This document shows positions 52,072 to 61,684 of a stretch of 64,000 nucleotides of DNA, one piece after another. The notes beneath the pieces are model-generated. The model did not search any database, had not been told where the DNA came from, and saw nothing but the letters and a program-made list of their open reading frames with translations. The stretch is from Sedimentitalea sp041224545 (GTDB lineage: Bacteria; Pseudomonadota; Alphaproteobacteria; Rhodobacterales; Rhodobacteraceae). Both the position numbers and the translations under genes were made by a program. Positions within the stretch are counted from its first letter, which is position 1. Each line of letters starts with the position of its first letter. The stretch spans positions 45,754-109,753 of the forward strand of contig NZ_JBGFGP010000124.1 in the NCBI RefSeq assembly GCF_041224545.1, in the 5' to 3' direction.

Positions 52072-52731
52072 CTATCGTGTCTGTTGCAGGGCGACGCGGC
52101 CGATGGCCATGGCAGTCGCGGCTTGGCAGGGTTCAATCACCGGGATGCCAAGATCGGTTTCAAGGTCGCTCCGAAAGGCGGTCATGCCGGCGCAGCCCAG
52201 GATCAGCACATCGGCACCCGCGCCGTCGCGCAAGCTGGCTCCCACCTCCTTGAGCCGCTCGAAGGTACGGGCCTCATCGGCCAGTTCGAGTACGCCCAAC
52301 CCCAGCGGTTGGTCACCGGCAAGACGGTCCATCACGCCCATGGCACCGAGATAGCGCATGTGGCGAGGAATGGAGCGGCGTAGGATCGAGAGAATGCCAA
52401 AACGCTGGCCAAGGGTCATGGCTGTCAGTACCGCGGCCTCGGCAATGCCAAGCACCGGGCGGCAGGATTGCTCGCGCAGGGCGGCGAGGCCGGGATCGGA
52501 GAAACAGGCAACGACAAAGGCGCTGGCCTGATCTTCAAGGGCTGCGCAATGGGCGAGCATCGGCCCCACGACGCCATCAACGTGGGCCTGCGTTTCGATC
52601 CCCGGCGGACCTTCGGCGAGCGTATGGGCGACGATCGGAACCGGGCTGGCTGCCCGCATGGGATCAACGGTGCGATCGATGCCGTCGGTCACATGCTGGC
52701 TGCTGTTGGGGTTGATGATGTAGATCGTCAT
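52072..52731 (-). CDS. Asp/Glu/hydantoin racemase family protein
   Basis: A 219-residue cofactor-independent racemase. IYIINPNSSQHVTDGIDRTV starts the fold. The two active-site Cys are in FVVACFSDPGLAALREQSC and LILGCAGMTAFRSDLE. In hydantoin pathways this family racemises 5-substituted hydantoins so that a stereospecific hydantoinase can act. A dihydropyrimidinase lies in the same region. It overlaps the upstream amidohydrolase gene. Confidence 0.9.
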   Translation of the reverse strand: MTIYIINPNSSQHVTDGIDRTVDPMRAASPVPIVAHTLAEGPPGIETQAHVDGVVGPMLAHCAALEDQASAFVVACFSDPGLAALREQSCRPVLGIAEAAVLTAMTLGQRFGILSILRRSIPRHMRYLGAMGVMDRLAGDQPLGLGVLELADEARTFERLKEVGASLRDGAGADVLILGCAGMTAFRSDLETDLGIPVIEPCQAATAMAIGRVALQQTR

Positions 52732-54191
52732 GGCTGCCCTCCCGACCGGTTTCCGCTTTGCCCCCAGAAATCGGCGGGTAGAGCGAGATCCTCCGCACTA
52801 CCCATCCGCTCAATCATCAGCGCAGCCTCGGATGCAGCATCGCGCAACACTTCGGCCTCATCCAGCCGGGTGGCGCGGGCACCGCGCAGCACCATTTCGC
52901 CGCCGACCATCACGTTGCTTACGTCATTGCCGTTGGCAAAACAGACCAGCCGATGCACCGGCATATTGCCAGGCTGAAGGTGCGGTCGCGCGAGGTCGAG
53001 CGTGACGATATCCGCCGCCTTGCCGACCTCTAATGACCCGAGGCGGTCTTCCATCCCGAGCGCTTTGGCCCCGTCGATGGTACACATGTCGAGCACCTTT
53101 CCGATGGGCAGCACATCGGCGTCCCGGAAATGCCGGCGGTGGTAATGCATGGCCTGCTGCATGTGCCGGAACATGTCGCCCGAGCGATCCGGTGCGGTGG
53201 CGTCAGAGCCAAGCGCAACACAACCGCCGATCTCCATGATCTCGGTCGCCGGGCAGCGGCCTGCGATAGAGGCATTGGCCGACGGGTTATGCGCGATCTT
53301 CGTGTCGGTTTCTGCCACCAGGGCAATCTCGTCATCATGTAGGTTAATGCAGTGGGACAGCAGCGCATCCGGCCCAAGCAGGCCGAGCGCCGCAGCCCGG
53401 CGGATCGATCCGCGCCAATGGCCGTCTTGCGTAAAGATCACTCCCTTTTCGCGTGAATAGGCCCGCACCGCCCGGCTTTGAGCGCAGGCGGCAGCATAGT
53501 CTTTGGCCGCCATGTCACGCTCGTGTTCATCGCGCAGTACGGGGTACAGCATGGCGATGCTGATCCGGCCCGCGTGGGAATTGTGAAAGTCCTCGACAAC
53601 GGCCTTGCTCGTGTCGAACTGCTGCTCGAAACTGACCTGATAGGGCCGCTGCACGCCCCCATTCCAATCGGCGTAGGTAAGGGGATGCGGCGTGCGGGTG
53701 GGACCTATGGCGACAACCGAGCGGGTGCCGACCTCCAACACGCCACGACAGTGAGCAGCGGCATAATCGGGGTGATCGCTGCGCATGATCGTATCGCCGC
53801 CGCCCAGCAGAGAGACGCCGGTCGTCACCCCAAAGCGCAGCCGTTCAAGCGCCGCCAGCCGTGCTTCGGCATACCAGAATTCGGGCGGCGACACCTGTGT
53901 GTAGACCTCGCCGCAGATCGCTTCCCAACGGTCGTCGCCATGCATTCCCATCGTTTTGATCAGCCCGTGGCCCGCATGTGCATGGACGTCGATCAGGCCG
54001 GGAAAGACGACATGGCCGGCGACGTCGATCACCTCCGCCGCCTGCACGTGTTCGCCCAGTTCCGTCGCCGTGCCAATGGCGGTGATCAGGCCACCTGATA
54101 CGGCGACCGCGCCGTTTTCGATCACTCGGCGCGCGGGGTCCATTGTAATGACGGTGCCGCCGATGAGAAGCGTGTCAACATGCATGGCCAA
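52728..54191 (-). CDS. Metal-dependent amidohydrolase/deaminase (TrzA/AtzA/guanine-deaminase type)
   Basis: A 487-residue amidohydrolase. The metal-binding H-x-H is in FPGLIDVHAHAGHGLIKTMG. The later Asp ligand is in CVALGSDATAPDRSGDMFRH, with IAHNPSANASIAG before it. The composite N- and C-terminal beta domain is present. Relatives deaminate or dechlorinate N-heterocycles. Beside a racemase and a dihydropyrimidinase it probably prepares or opens a ring substrate. It overlaps the binding-protein gene by 17 bases. Confidence 0.89.
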   Translation of the reverse strand: MAMHVDTLLIGGTVITMDPARRVIENGAVAVSGGLITAIGTATELGEHVQAAEVIDVAGHVVFPGLIDVHAHAGHGLIKTMGMHGDDRWEAICGEVYTQVSPPEFWYAEARLAALERLRFGVTTGVSLLGGGDTIMRSDHPDYAAAHCRGVLEVGTRSVVAIGPTRTPHPLTYADWNGGVQRPYQVSFEQQFDTSKAVVEDFHNSHAGRISIAMLYPVLRDEHERDMAAKDYAAACAQSRAVRAYSREKGVIFTQDGHWRGSIRRAAALGLLGPDALLSHCINLHDDEIALVAETDTKIAHNPSANASIAGRCPATEIMEIGGCVALGSDATAPDRSGDMFRHMQQAMHYHRRHFRDADVLPIGKVLDMCTIDGAKALGMEDRLGSLEVGKAADIVTLDLARPHLQPGNMPVHRLVCFANGNDVSNVMVGGEMVLRGARATRLDEAEVLRDAASEAALMIERMGSAEDLALPADFWGQSGNRSGGQP

Positions 54192-55617
54192 TCTCCTCCA
54201 ACAGCGGCAGCTGCGTCACGTCGATCACCCCGTCCGGGGGCATAATAAAGTCTGGATGCTCCCCGGCGATCCCGATCACCCGCAGCGGGTTGTAGAGCGT
54301 GAGCCAAGCCGGGTCGTCTTGGAGCAGCGCGTAGGCGCGTCGCCAGATTTCGGCACGAGCCGTTCGATCGGTCGTCACACGGCCCTTGTCGATCAGGGCT
54401 TCGATTTGAGGGTTGACATAGCCCTGCCACCATGACCCGCCGACACGGCTGTCGATCTTCTCATACAGCACGCGGTAGGTGCTCATCGGGCTGGAGTCGA
54501 ATACGCAGAGATCATGGATTTCCTTGCGCCGAACCATATGCGCATAGTCTTCGCGTTCGGGATGGACGTGGACGTTGAGCGAAACGCCCACTTCGGCAAG
54601 CTGCGCGGCAAGAGCCGCAGTGAGCCGTTCGGCCTCATCAGGCAGGCGCGTGGGGCAATCAACTTCAAGTGTGAGACCATTGCCGTGTCCCGCCTCGGCC
54701 AGCAAAGCGCGGGCGGTTTCGCGGTCCATCTCGGCAACCGCCTCCCGCGCCGCACCAAAATGGTTGGGGCTGACAAAGCCGTGCAGGGGCCGTGCGGCGC
54801 CGTTCATGACCGTTTCGACGATGGCTTCGCGGTGGACTGCAAGACTCAGCGCCCGGCGGACACGCGCATCGGCAAGCGGGCCTCTCGCGGCATTCAGCAG
54901 ATATATGATCGCCACAGGGGAGAGAAATTCATGGCGCATCGCGCCAAGCGAGCGCGTGGCTTCGAAATTCAGGTCATTGGCAACCTGGAAGGTGCCGTCA
55001 GCCAGCATTGCCTGACGCTTTGCTGCGTCAGGTTCCAGCAGCCAAGTGATTGTGGCATTCGCCGGTGCGCCCGAGAAATGCCCTTCAACACGTGTGGCAC
55101 TGATCCGGTCGGGTCTGATTTCGGCAATGCGATACGGGCCGCTGCCGATCTGAACGCTGTAATCGCCCGCGTCCAGCGCGGCAAGGGCCGAAGGCGCGAC
55201 GATAAACCCCTGTTCCAATACATCCAGCAGGTCAGCCATCGGCGCTGTCAGGGTGACTCGCAGTTGCGTTGGCCCGAGCACCTCCAGCTTTGCCCCGCCG
55301 AGAAACTGCCGCCAAACGGCGGGCGCGCCAAGGGTATAGCCTTTGTCCTCGCGCGCCATACGCAAAAGCGAAGCGGCCACAGCCGCTGAGTCGCAGGCGG
55401 TGCCATCGTGGAACTTCACACCTGTCTGCAAGGTGAAGCCCCAGACGCAGGCGTCGTCAGACACCGTCCACTCTCGCGCGAGAGCCGGGACGAACCCTTG
55501 CCCCTCGCGTTTCACCAGCGTGTCGTAGACGGCGTGTAATACTGTCAGCTCGTGACTCGCATCGGTGCAATCATGGGGGTCATGCAGTCCCAGCCGGGCC
55601 TGCGCGATAATGGTCAT
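54175..55617 (-). CDS. Dipeptide/nickel-type solute-binding protein lacking a signal peptide
   Basis: A 480-residue SBP_bac_5 family protein. Segments VYDTLVKREGQGFVPALARE, GVKFHDGTACDSAAVAASLL and RVRRALSLAVHREAIVETVM are typical. The start, MTIIAQARLGLHDPHDCTDA, goes directly into the mature fold with no signal peptide. A longer frame upstream is arginine-rich and not a signal either. Its ATG overlaps the upstream ATPase stop (ATGA), which supports the start. It may be a cytoplasmic sensor or depend on another export route. A second, normally exported receptor is at 59565. Confidence 0.85.
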   Translation of the reverse strand: MTIIAQARLGLHDPHDCTDASHELTVLHAVYDTLVKREGQGFVPALAREWTVSDDACVWGFTLQTGVKFHDGTACDSAAVAASLLRMAREDKGYTLGAPAVWRQFLGGAKLEVLGPTQLRVTLTAPMADLLDVLEQGFIVAPSALAALDAGDYSVQIGSGPYRIAEIRPDRISATRVEGHFSGAPANATITWLLEPDAAKRQAMLADGTFQVANDLNFEATRSLGAMRHEFLSPVAIIYLLNAARGPLADARVRRALSLAVHREAIVETVMNGAARPLHGFVSPNHFGAAREAVAEMDRETARALLAEAGHGNGLTLEVDCPTRLPDEAERLTAALAAQLAEVGVSLNVHVHPEREDYAHMVRRKEIHDLCVFDSSPMSTYRVLYEKIDSRVGGSWWQGYVNPQIEALIDKGRVTTDRTARAEIWRRAYALLQDDPAWLTLYNPLRVIGIAGEHPDFIMPPDGVIDVTQLPLLEEIGHAC

Positions 55618-56648
55618 GCGACATCCCTTTCCGGCTCGTCGATCAGGTGGCAGGCGACCGTTTGCCCCTCGCCCACATCGTGCAGGGCGGGGCGTTCGGC
55701 GGCACAGCGGTCCCATGCGAGTGGGCAACGGGTGCGGAAGCAGCAGCCGGACGGCAATGACAGAGCCGAGGGCACCTCGCCCATCAGCTCGATCTCTTCC
55801 TTATCGCGCTTTTCCTTGATGCTTGGTGCGGCAGAAAGCAGCGCGCGTGTATAAGGATGACGCGGGCGTGAGAAAAGCACATCGCGCGGGGCGTTCTCGA
55901 CCATGAAGCCCAGATACATAACTCCGATCTTGTCGGCGATATGATGCACCACCGAGAGGTCGTGGCTGATGAACAGATAGGCCAGCCCGAATTCATCGCG
56001 CAGGTCTTTCATCAGATTGAGGATTTGCGCCTGTATGGAGACGTCGAGCGCGGAGACCGGCTCATCCGCAACGATCAGACCCGGCATGACCGAGAGGGCG
56101 CGGGCAATACCGATCCGTTGCCGCTGCCCGCCTGAAAACTGATGCGGATAGCGCCCGGCGTGTTCGGCGTTCAAGCCAACGCGGGCGAGGAGCGCTTCAA
56201 TCCTTGCGGGCACCTCGCGCCGTTCGGCGGCCGTGGCGGTTTGCTCAAGCAGGGGCTCGGCCACGATATCGCGAACTTTCTGGCGCGGATTGAGCGAGGC
56301 ATAGGGATCCTGGAAGATCATCTGCATCTTCGCGCGGACAGGCAGCATCTGCGCGAAGTCGTGCTCGGCCACGTCTTCGCCGTCGATGCGCAATTCGCCA
56401 TTCGTCGGCTTGTAAATCCGCGCGATGGTCTTGGCGACCGTCGACTTGCCGCACCCGCTTTCGCCGACAAGGGCCATGATCTCCCCGCGCTCGATGCTGA
56501 AACTGACACCGTTCACCGCACGCACCATCGGGCGGTCAAGCCGTATCCCCTTTTTGTCAAAGCGCAACCGATCGAGTACCGAACCGCCCAAGGAGAAATG
56601 CATCTCGAGATTGCGCACGTCGAGCATCGGTGCGGGAGCGTCGGTCAT
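55614..56648 (-). CDS. Dipeptide-type ABC transporter ATPase, DppF/OppF
   Basis: A 344-residue ATPase. Walker A is LVGESGCGKSTVAKTI, the signature FSGGQRQRIGIARAL, Walker B LIVADEPVSALDVSI, and the switch His LFISHDLSVVHHIAD. A C-terminal Cys cluster follows (GCCFRTRCPLAWDRC), as in DppF-type proteins that hold an iron-sulfur-like site. ATG at 56648 overlaps the DppD stop (ATGA). Pairs with the next gene to power the importer. Confidence 0.93.
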   Translation of the reverse strand: MTDAPAPMLDVRNLEMHFSLGGSVLDRLRFDKKGIRLDRPMVRAVNGVSFSIERGEIMALVGESGCGKSTVAKTIARIYKPTNGELRIDGEDVAEHDFAQMLPVRAKMQMIFQDPYASLNPRQKVRDIVAEPLLEQTATAAERREVPARIEALLARVGLNAEHAGRYPHQFSGGQRQRIGIARALSVMPGLIVADEPVSALDVSIQAQILNLMKDLRDEFGLAYLFISHDLSVVHHIADKIGVMYLGFMVENAPRDVLFSRPRHPYTRALLSAAPSIKEKRDKEEIELMGEVPSALSLPSGCCFRTRCPLAWDRCAAERPALHDVGEGQTVACHLIDEPERDVA

Positions 56649-57643
56649 GCGCATTCTCCGGGGTCCAGAGGGAAATGGCAGGCGGCGAAAAGGGAGCCGC
56701 GCTGCGCGGTCAGGCTGGGTTCAACTTCGGTACAAAGGGCCTGCGCACGGGGGCAGCGGTCGCGGAAATTGCAGCCTTTGGGAAGATTGCGGATGTCCGG
56801 GACGGTGCCGGGGATCTGCTGAAGCCGCTCGTGCCGGTTCGATAGATCGGGGATGCTGTCGATCAACCCGCGCGTATAGGGATGCGCGGGGGCTTCGATC
56901 AATTCGCGGGTGCGTCCGCGTTCGACCACGTTGCCGCAATAAAGCACGGTAATGTGGTCGGCCATCTCTGACACCACAGCTAGGTCGTGGGTCACAAGGA
57001 TCATCGACGCGCCTTTCTCAGCGATCTGACGACGCATGAGCTTTAGTATCTGGCTCTGGATCGTCACATCAAGCGCAGTGGTCGGTTCGTCTGCGATGAT
57101 CAGCCGGGGTCGTGCCAGAAGGGCAATGGCAATGACAACCCGTTGGCGCATCCCGCCAGAGAACTGATGCGGGTAGGCTTTCAGGCGTTCTTGTGCACGA
57201 CTGATACCGACGCTTTCCAACATCTCGACGCAGGCGGCATGGCGTGCCTTGGCGTCAAGATCGCTGTGCAGGCGCAGGACTTCGTCCATCTGGCGACCTA
57301 TACTGTGCAGCGGGTTGAGCGATGTCATCGGGTCTTGAAACACCATCGAGATATCGCGCCCGCGGATTTCGCGCAGTCGGGCTTCGCCCGCTTTCACAAG
57401 GTCTTCGCCATTAAGCAGGACCTCCCCGCCCTCGATCTTGCCCGGGCTGTCGATCAGGCCGAGGATTGAGAAGCCCACGACCGATTTGCCGCCGCCGCTT
57501 TCGCCGACCAGCCCCATGACCTCGCCCGCGGCGATGTCAAAACTGACGCCGTTGACGGCCTTCACCGTGCCGGCGAATGTGTGGAAATAGGTCCGCAGAT
57601 CGCGCACTTCGAGCAGCGTGGATTGTGCTGTGCCCGCCATCAT
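56645..57643 (-). CDS. Dipeptide-type ABC transporter ATPase, DppD/OppD
   Basis: A 332-residue ATPase. Walker A reads LVGESGGGKSVVGFSI, where Val replaces the usual Thr/Ser neighbour. The signature is FSGGMRQRVVIAIALL, Walker B LIIADEPTTALDVTI, and the switch His ILVTHDLAVVSEMAD. The C-terminal Cys cluster is GCNFRDRCPRAQALC. It overlaps the permease gene (ATGA) and the second ATPase. Family firm. Confidence 0.93.
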   Translation of the reverse strand: MMAGTAQSTLLEVRDLRTYFHTFAGTVKAVNGVSFDIAAGEVMGLVGESGGGKSVVGFSILGLIDSPGKIEGGEVLLNGEDLVKAGEARLREIRGRDISMVFQDPMTSLNPLHSIGRQMDEVLRLHSDLDAKARHAACVEMLESVGISRAQERLKAYPHQFSGGMRQRVVIAIALLARPRLIIADEPTTALDVTIQSQILKLMRRQIAEKGASMILVTHDLAVVSEMADHITVLYCGNVVERGRTRELIEAPAHPYTRGLIDSIPDLSNRHERLQQIPGTVPDIRNLPKGCNFRDRCPRAQALCTEVEPSLTAQRGSLFAACHFPLDPGECA

Positions 57644-58512
57644 TTCAGCCTCGGGTTCAATTCGTCACGCAGGAAATCTCCAAACAGGTTGATGCCAAAG
57701 ACCAGCATCATGATTGCGACACCAGGGAAAACGCTGGTCCACCAGAGACCAGAAAAGAGCACGTCGAACCCGTTCTTGATCAGCAAGCCCAGAGAGGGTT
57801 GGGTGATTGGCACGCCGACGCCGAGAAAGGACAACGAAGCCTCGATCAGCACGAAGGTGCCAACCTGAATGGTAGCAATCACGATCAGCGGGGTCAGTAC
57901 GTTAGGCAGCACGTGTTTGCGAATGATCTTGGAGTTGGGCAGACCAGCGACCTTGGCCGCCTGAACATATTCCTTTTCGATCTCCGATAATGTTGAGCCA
58001 CGCACGGTACGGGCGTAGACAACCCAACCCACCGCCGTCAGGGCAATCAGCACCTTGTCGATGCCGGTACCGACCGCTGACATTAAAAACAGGGCAATCA
58101 GGATCGATGGGAAGGACAGCTGGATGTCGGCGATCCGCATGATGATGCTGTCGACCAGCCCGCCATAGAAGCCCGCGACCAGGCCCAGAAGCGTACCGAT
58201 GGCACAGGACGCCATCATCGCGACCAACCCGATAAAGAGTGAGATGCGCGCGCCGTAAAGGATCGACGCCCAGACATCGCGCCCCTGCCCGTCGGTGCCG
58301 AGCCAGAACCGAGGGTCGCCCCCTTCCAGCCAGAAGGGCGGCTTGTAGCTGTCCATCAGGTCGAGCGCTGCAATGTCATAGGGGTTCTGGCTCACCAGGA
58401 ATGGGCCGACCAGAACCGCCAGCGCAAAGAAAGCCATCAGTGCGCTGCCGATCATTGCCGAGGAGCTGCGACGGTAGTTGTAGAAGAATTCGGACTGGAA
58501 GAATGCCGTCAT
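57640..58512 (-). CDS. Dipeptide-type ABC transporter permease, DppC
   Basis: A 290-residue permease with about six TM helices and the DppC-type N-terminal extension. GTDGQGRDVWASILYGARIS is the family segment after the first helix. The EAA-like loop is YVQAAKVAGLPNSKIIRKHV followed by LPNVLTPLI. It is third in the five-gene transporter set and overlaps the ATPase gene. Confidence 0.93.
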   Translation of the reverse strand: MTAFFQSEFFYNYRRSSSAMIGSALMAFFALAVLVGPFLVSQNPYDIAALDLMDSYKPPFWLEGGDPRFWLGTDGQGRDVWASILYGARISLFIGLVAMMASCAIGTLLGLVAGFYGGLVDSIIMRIADIQLSFPSILIALFLMSAVGTGIDKVLIALTAVGWVVYARTVRGSTLSEIEKEYVQAAKVAGLPNSKIIRKHVLPNVLTPLIVIATIQVGTFVLIEASLSFLGVGVPITQPSLGLLIKNGFDVLFSGLWWTSVFPGVAIMMLVFGINLFGDFLRDELNPRLK

Positions 58513-58524
58513 GTCACCGCCTGT

Positions 58525-59490
58525 TCATTTCAACGCGATGCGCGGGTCGATCAGCGTGTAGACGATATCGACAAGGAAGTTGATGATGACAAAGATCAGC
58601 GCGACCAGCATCAGATAGACCACGATCACGGGCCGGTCGGCGCGGTAGATGCTGTCGATCAACAGCTTGCCCATGCCGGGCCATGAAAAGATCGTCTCAG
58701 TGATCGTGGCGAAGGCAATGAGATCGCCCAGTTGCAGGCCAAAGATGGTGATGACCGGGATCAGCGCGTTTTTCAGCCCGTGTTTGTAGAGTACGTCGCG
58801 TCGCGTCGCACCTTTGGCGCGGGCGAATTTCATGAAATCCTGCCGCCCGACCTCCATCATGCCCGCGCGGGTCATGCGAAGAAGGATCGCCATAGTCGCG
58901 AGCGACAGAGTGACGGCGGGCAAAATAATATGGTGCCATCCGTCGGCGGTTAAAAGGCTGATGCGCAGACCAAACAGCTCGACCGTATCCCCCCGGCCTG
59001 AGGAGGGGAAGATCCCCCAATGCACGGCAAAAAGAAAGATCAATACCATACCAACCCAGAACCCCGGCAGAGAGATGCCAAGAAGTGAGCCTGCCATAAT
59101 GATCCGGCTGATGCGGCTGTTCGGATTGGCACCGGCATAAACGCCGAGGGGGATGGCAACGACCAGCGCCAGTGCCATGGCGACGAGAACCATCTCGACG
59201 GTGGCGGGCAAGCGTTCGAGGATCAACTTCATTGCGGGTTGCCGGAAGACGTAGGAGTTTCCGAAATCCCCCTGCACAAGACTAGAAATGAAACGCCAAT
59301 ATTGCACGAGCAGAGACTGATCGAGTCCCAGAATACGCCGCGCCTGCGCAATCTCGGTATCGGTCGCGTCGATGGGCACGACCATGAATACCGGGTCGCC
59401 GGTGAAACTCATCATCAAAAAGACGATCACAGAGACGACCCAGAGCACGAGGCTCATCTGGATCATGCGTTTCAGCAGATATCCGAACAT
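58525..59490 (-). CDS. Dipeptide-type ABC transporter permease, DppB
   Basis: A 321-residue permease. The N terminus MFGYLLKRMIQMSLVLWVVS is the first helix, and GLDQSLLVQYWRFISSLVQG with DFGNSYVFRQP is the DppB signature region. The EAA-like loop is FMKFARAKGATRRDVLYKHG followed by LKNALIPVI. It precedes dppC by 12 bases. Completes the membrane channel. Confidence 0.93.
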   Translation of the reverse strand: MFGYLLKRMIQMSLVLWVVSVIVFLMMSFTGDPVFMVVPIDATDTEIAQARRILGLDQSLLVQYWRFISSLVQGDFGNSYVFRQPAMKLILERLPATVEMVLVAMALALVVAIPLGVYAGANPNSRISRIIMAGSLLGISLPGFWVGMVLIFLFAVHWGIFPSSGRGDTVELFGLRISLLTADGWHHIILPAVTLSLATMAILLRMTRAGMMEVGRQDFMKFARAKGATRRDVLYKHGLKNALIPVITIFGLQLGDLIAFATITETIFSWPGMGKLLIDSIYRADRPVIVVYLMLVALIFVIINFLVDIVYTLIDPRIALK

Positions 59491-59564
59491 CGGCGGCTAA
59501 GGTCTTTCGCTGGCGGAAAAGGTGACTCCGGCGACAGCAAGCCGCCGAGGTCGTGCGAGGTGGC

Positions 59565-61124
59565 CTACTCGGCCACGTCCATGTCATACGCCCAGATGAA
59601 CTTGTCCACGCGTGGCACAAGGGTAACCCCGTCTCGCACGGCATAGATGTCCTGCTCGTAATGCACGGGGATCATCGGGATATCGGCCAACAGCAGCTTG
59701 GAAGCTTCCTGCAGCAGGCGATCACGCTCTTCGATACTTGGTGTGGCATCGGCCTGATCGACCAGCGCGTCGAGTGCCGGATTGGAGTAGGAGCCGCGGT
59801 TGACCTGCCCATAGCCTTCCTTCTTGTCGCGGGTGTAGAAAAGCGCGCCATACATGGAACCTGCATCCCCCGCAGGCACGTCCCAGCCAGACATGATGAA
59901 GCTCGACTGCTCGGTTGGCACGCGGATGTAGCCCCAGAAATTCGATTTGGGCATGATGTTCAACTTCAGATCAATATTGATCTTGGCCAGCATGGAGGCC
60001 AGCGCTTGCGCAATCTGCGCGTCGTTGACATAGCGGTTGTTGGTGGCGTCCAACGTCATGGTAAAGCCATCGGCATAGCCCGCTTCGGCCATCAGCTCTT
60101 TGGCCTTTTCAATGTCCACCGGATACATCTCGCGGAAGCTCATCCCATCGGCATAACCGATATGGGATTCCGGGACGAATTGATCGCTCGGCGTAGCCAG
60201 ACCATTCATGACGATCTTGTTTATCGCATCGGTGTCGATGGCACGGGCGATGGCTTCGCGAACGCGCTGATCGACCATCGGGTTGTCACCTTCTATGGTC
60301 GGCGAATTGGCGCGTGTGTCCATCGCCAGCACAACGTTCAGCAAGCTGGGGCGAGTGACAACTTCGAAACCCTCTTCGCGCCTCACACGATCCACGTCGC
60401 GCACGGCGAGATCTTGTATCACATCGACTTCACCAGTCAGAAGCGCCGCAGTACGGGTCGCCGGGTTGGTAATGGGTCGGAAAGTAACCGTGTCAATCCT
60501 GGGTTTGCCCGCCCAGTAGCCGTCAAAGGCATTGAGGACCAGTTTCTCCTCCTTGATCCACTCGCCAAGCTTATACGGCCCGGTGCCCATCGGCTCGAGA
60601 TCCATCTTCTCGTCTCCGGCCTCGGTCGTGTAATCGCTGTCGAGTATGAGCAGTTCAGCCAGATCATTGGGCAGAACGGCATAGGGCTTTGGCGTCGTGA
60701 TCTCGACCGCGTGATCATTCACGGCGGTGATCGAGGCAATATTTGCCACCAGATCGGGGCGGATCGACTCGCGGGCTTTCTCGACGGTAAAAACCACGTC
60801 CTCGGCTGTGAAATCGTTCCCATTGTGGAATTTCACACCTTCGCGCAGCTTGAAGCGCCATGTGGTGTCATTGACGTTCTCCCAGCTTTCAGCGAGCCCC
60901 GGGCCAAACGACAGATCCGCGCCGCGCTTCACCAGCGGATCATAGAGGTGATAATACATGATGTTGGATGACAGCTCCTCCCCGGCCAGCGGGTAGAGGT
61001 GACTGGGGTCGGCGGTCAGGCCAATGGTCACTGATTTCTCGGCCAGTGCCGCGCCCGCCGTCATCACCATCACTGCAAGACCGAGGACACTGGTGCGCAG
61101 TGCGGTTTCACTGAGGTATTTCAT
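59565..61124 (-). CDS. Dipeptide-type ABC transporter solute-binding protein with signal peptide
   Basis: A 519-residue SBP_bac_5 receptor. The signal peptide is about residues 1-28 (SVLGLAVMVMTAGAALA-E). Landmarks are LAESWENVNDTTWRFKLREG, VKFHNGNDFTAEDVVFTVEK, TGPYKLGEWIKEEKLVLNAF and REAIARAIDTDAINKIVMNG. It lies upstream of the permeases and is the likely true receptor of the importer, in contrast to the leaderless homologue at 54175. The ligand is probably a cyclic or open-chain amide, judging by neighbours. Confidence 0.93.
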   Translation of the reverse strand: MKYLSETALRTSVLGLAVMVMTAGAALAEKSVTIGLTADPSHLYPLAGEELSSNIMYYHLYDPLVKRGADLSFGPGLAESWENVNDTTWRFKLREGVKFHNGNDFTAEDVVFTVEKARESIRPDLVANIASITAVNDHAVEITTPKPYAVLPNDLAELLILDSDYTTEAGDEKMDLEPMGTGPYKLGEWIKEEKLVLNAFDGYWAGKPRIDTVTFRPITNPATRTAALLTGEVDVIQDLAVRDVDRVRREEGFEVVTRPSLLNVVLAMDTRANSPTIEGDNPMVDQRVREAIARAIDTDAINKIVMNGLATPSDQFVPESHIGYADGMSFREMYPVDIEKAKELMAEAGYADGFTMTLDATNNRYVNDAQIAQALASMLAKINIDLKLNIMPKSNFWGYIRVPTEQSSFIMSGWDVPAGDAGSMYGALFYTRDKKEGYGQVNRGSYSNPALDALVDQADATPSIEERDRLLQEASKLLLADIPMIPVHYEQDIYAVRDGVTLVPRVDKFIWAYDMDVAE

Positions 61125-61197
61125 TGCGAGTTCTCCAATGTTGGATGGGTGGCGGGGCCGCTTTTTCGACCCTCGTTCGTTATCGTTTGGGAATGGA

Positions 61198-61590
61198 TCA
61201 ATGACCCGGACGCGCGGTTTGCACCTCGATCTGGTAGCCTTCGGGGTCGTTCATGGCGAAGGCGCGGATGCCAAGCTCGTCGCTGTCGAATATCCTGGTC
61301 AGACCAGCAACGCCATTCGCCTCGGCCCATGCATACCAGGCATCAACATCAGGCACCCGTAAGCAGAGCTGCACCGTCTTCTTCTCCTGCCACTTCTGCA
61401 TGCCACGGGTTTCGTCGACGAGACCCACATGGGCCTGGCCGTCGATGCGATAGATCTTTGACCAGCCCTGGTCGATGGCGAGGGTAAGGCCCAGCACGTC
61501 TTCGTAAAAACGCATCGCTATCGGAAGATCGCGGTAATACTGAAAGGTAATCGCCAGAACGATCCCGCCCTCGGGTAATTGCGCCTGCAT
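61198..61590 (-). CDS. VOC-family (glyoxalase/dioxygenase-fold) protein
   Basis: A 130-residue vicinal-oxygen-chelate protein. TFQYYRDLPIAMRFYEDVLG is the typical first beta-alpha unit, HVGLVDETRG and the last strand YQIEVQTARPGH with Glu and His suggest metal ligands. It is the first gene of the minus-strand catabolic operon, and an 18-base site shared with the hydA-regulator spacer lies just upstream. Reaction unknown. Confidence 0.85.
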   Translation of the reverse strand: MQAQLPEGGIVLAITFQYYRDLPIAMRFYEDVLGLTLAIDQGWSKIYRIDGQAHVGLVDETRGMQKWQEKKTVQLCLRVPDVDAWYAWAEANGVAGLTRIFDSDELGIRAFAMNDPEGYQIEVQTARPGH

Positions 61591-61612
61591 GGAATCCCCG
61601 CTGCATTCCCAT

Positions 61613-61630
61613 TTAGTATTCAGATGGTAT
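61613..61630. promoter_or_regulatory. Operator candidate upstream of the VOC-led operon
   Basis: TTAGTATTCAGATGGTAT at 61613-61630 matches 15 of 18 bases of the site at 62397-62414. It stands 23 bases before the VOC start. Sharing a site with the regulator-hydA spacer suggests both promoters answer to the same FadR-type protein. Binding is inferred. Confidence 0.52.
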
Positions 61631-61684
61631 ACACATGGAATTCTGAGTCAACCATCTTTGCTTTTGAGCCGGCTTTGGCGGGGA

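Noticed and set aside
59553..60971. 472-codon plus-strand frame opposite the exported binding-protein gene
   Set aside because: Antisense shadow of a gene with signal peptide and SBP_bac_5 motifs.
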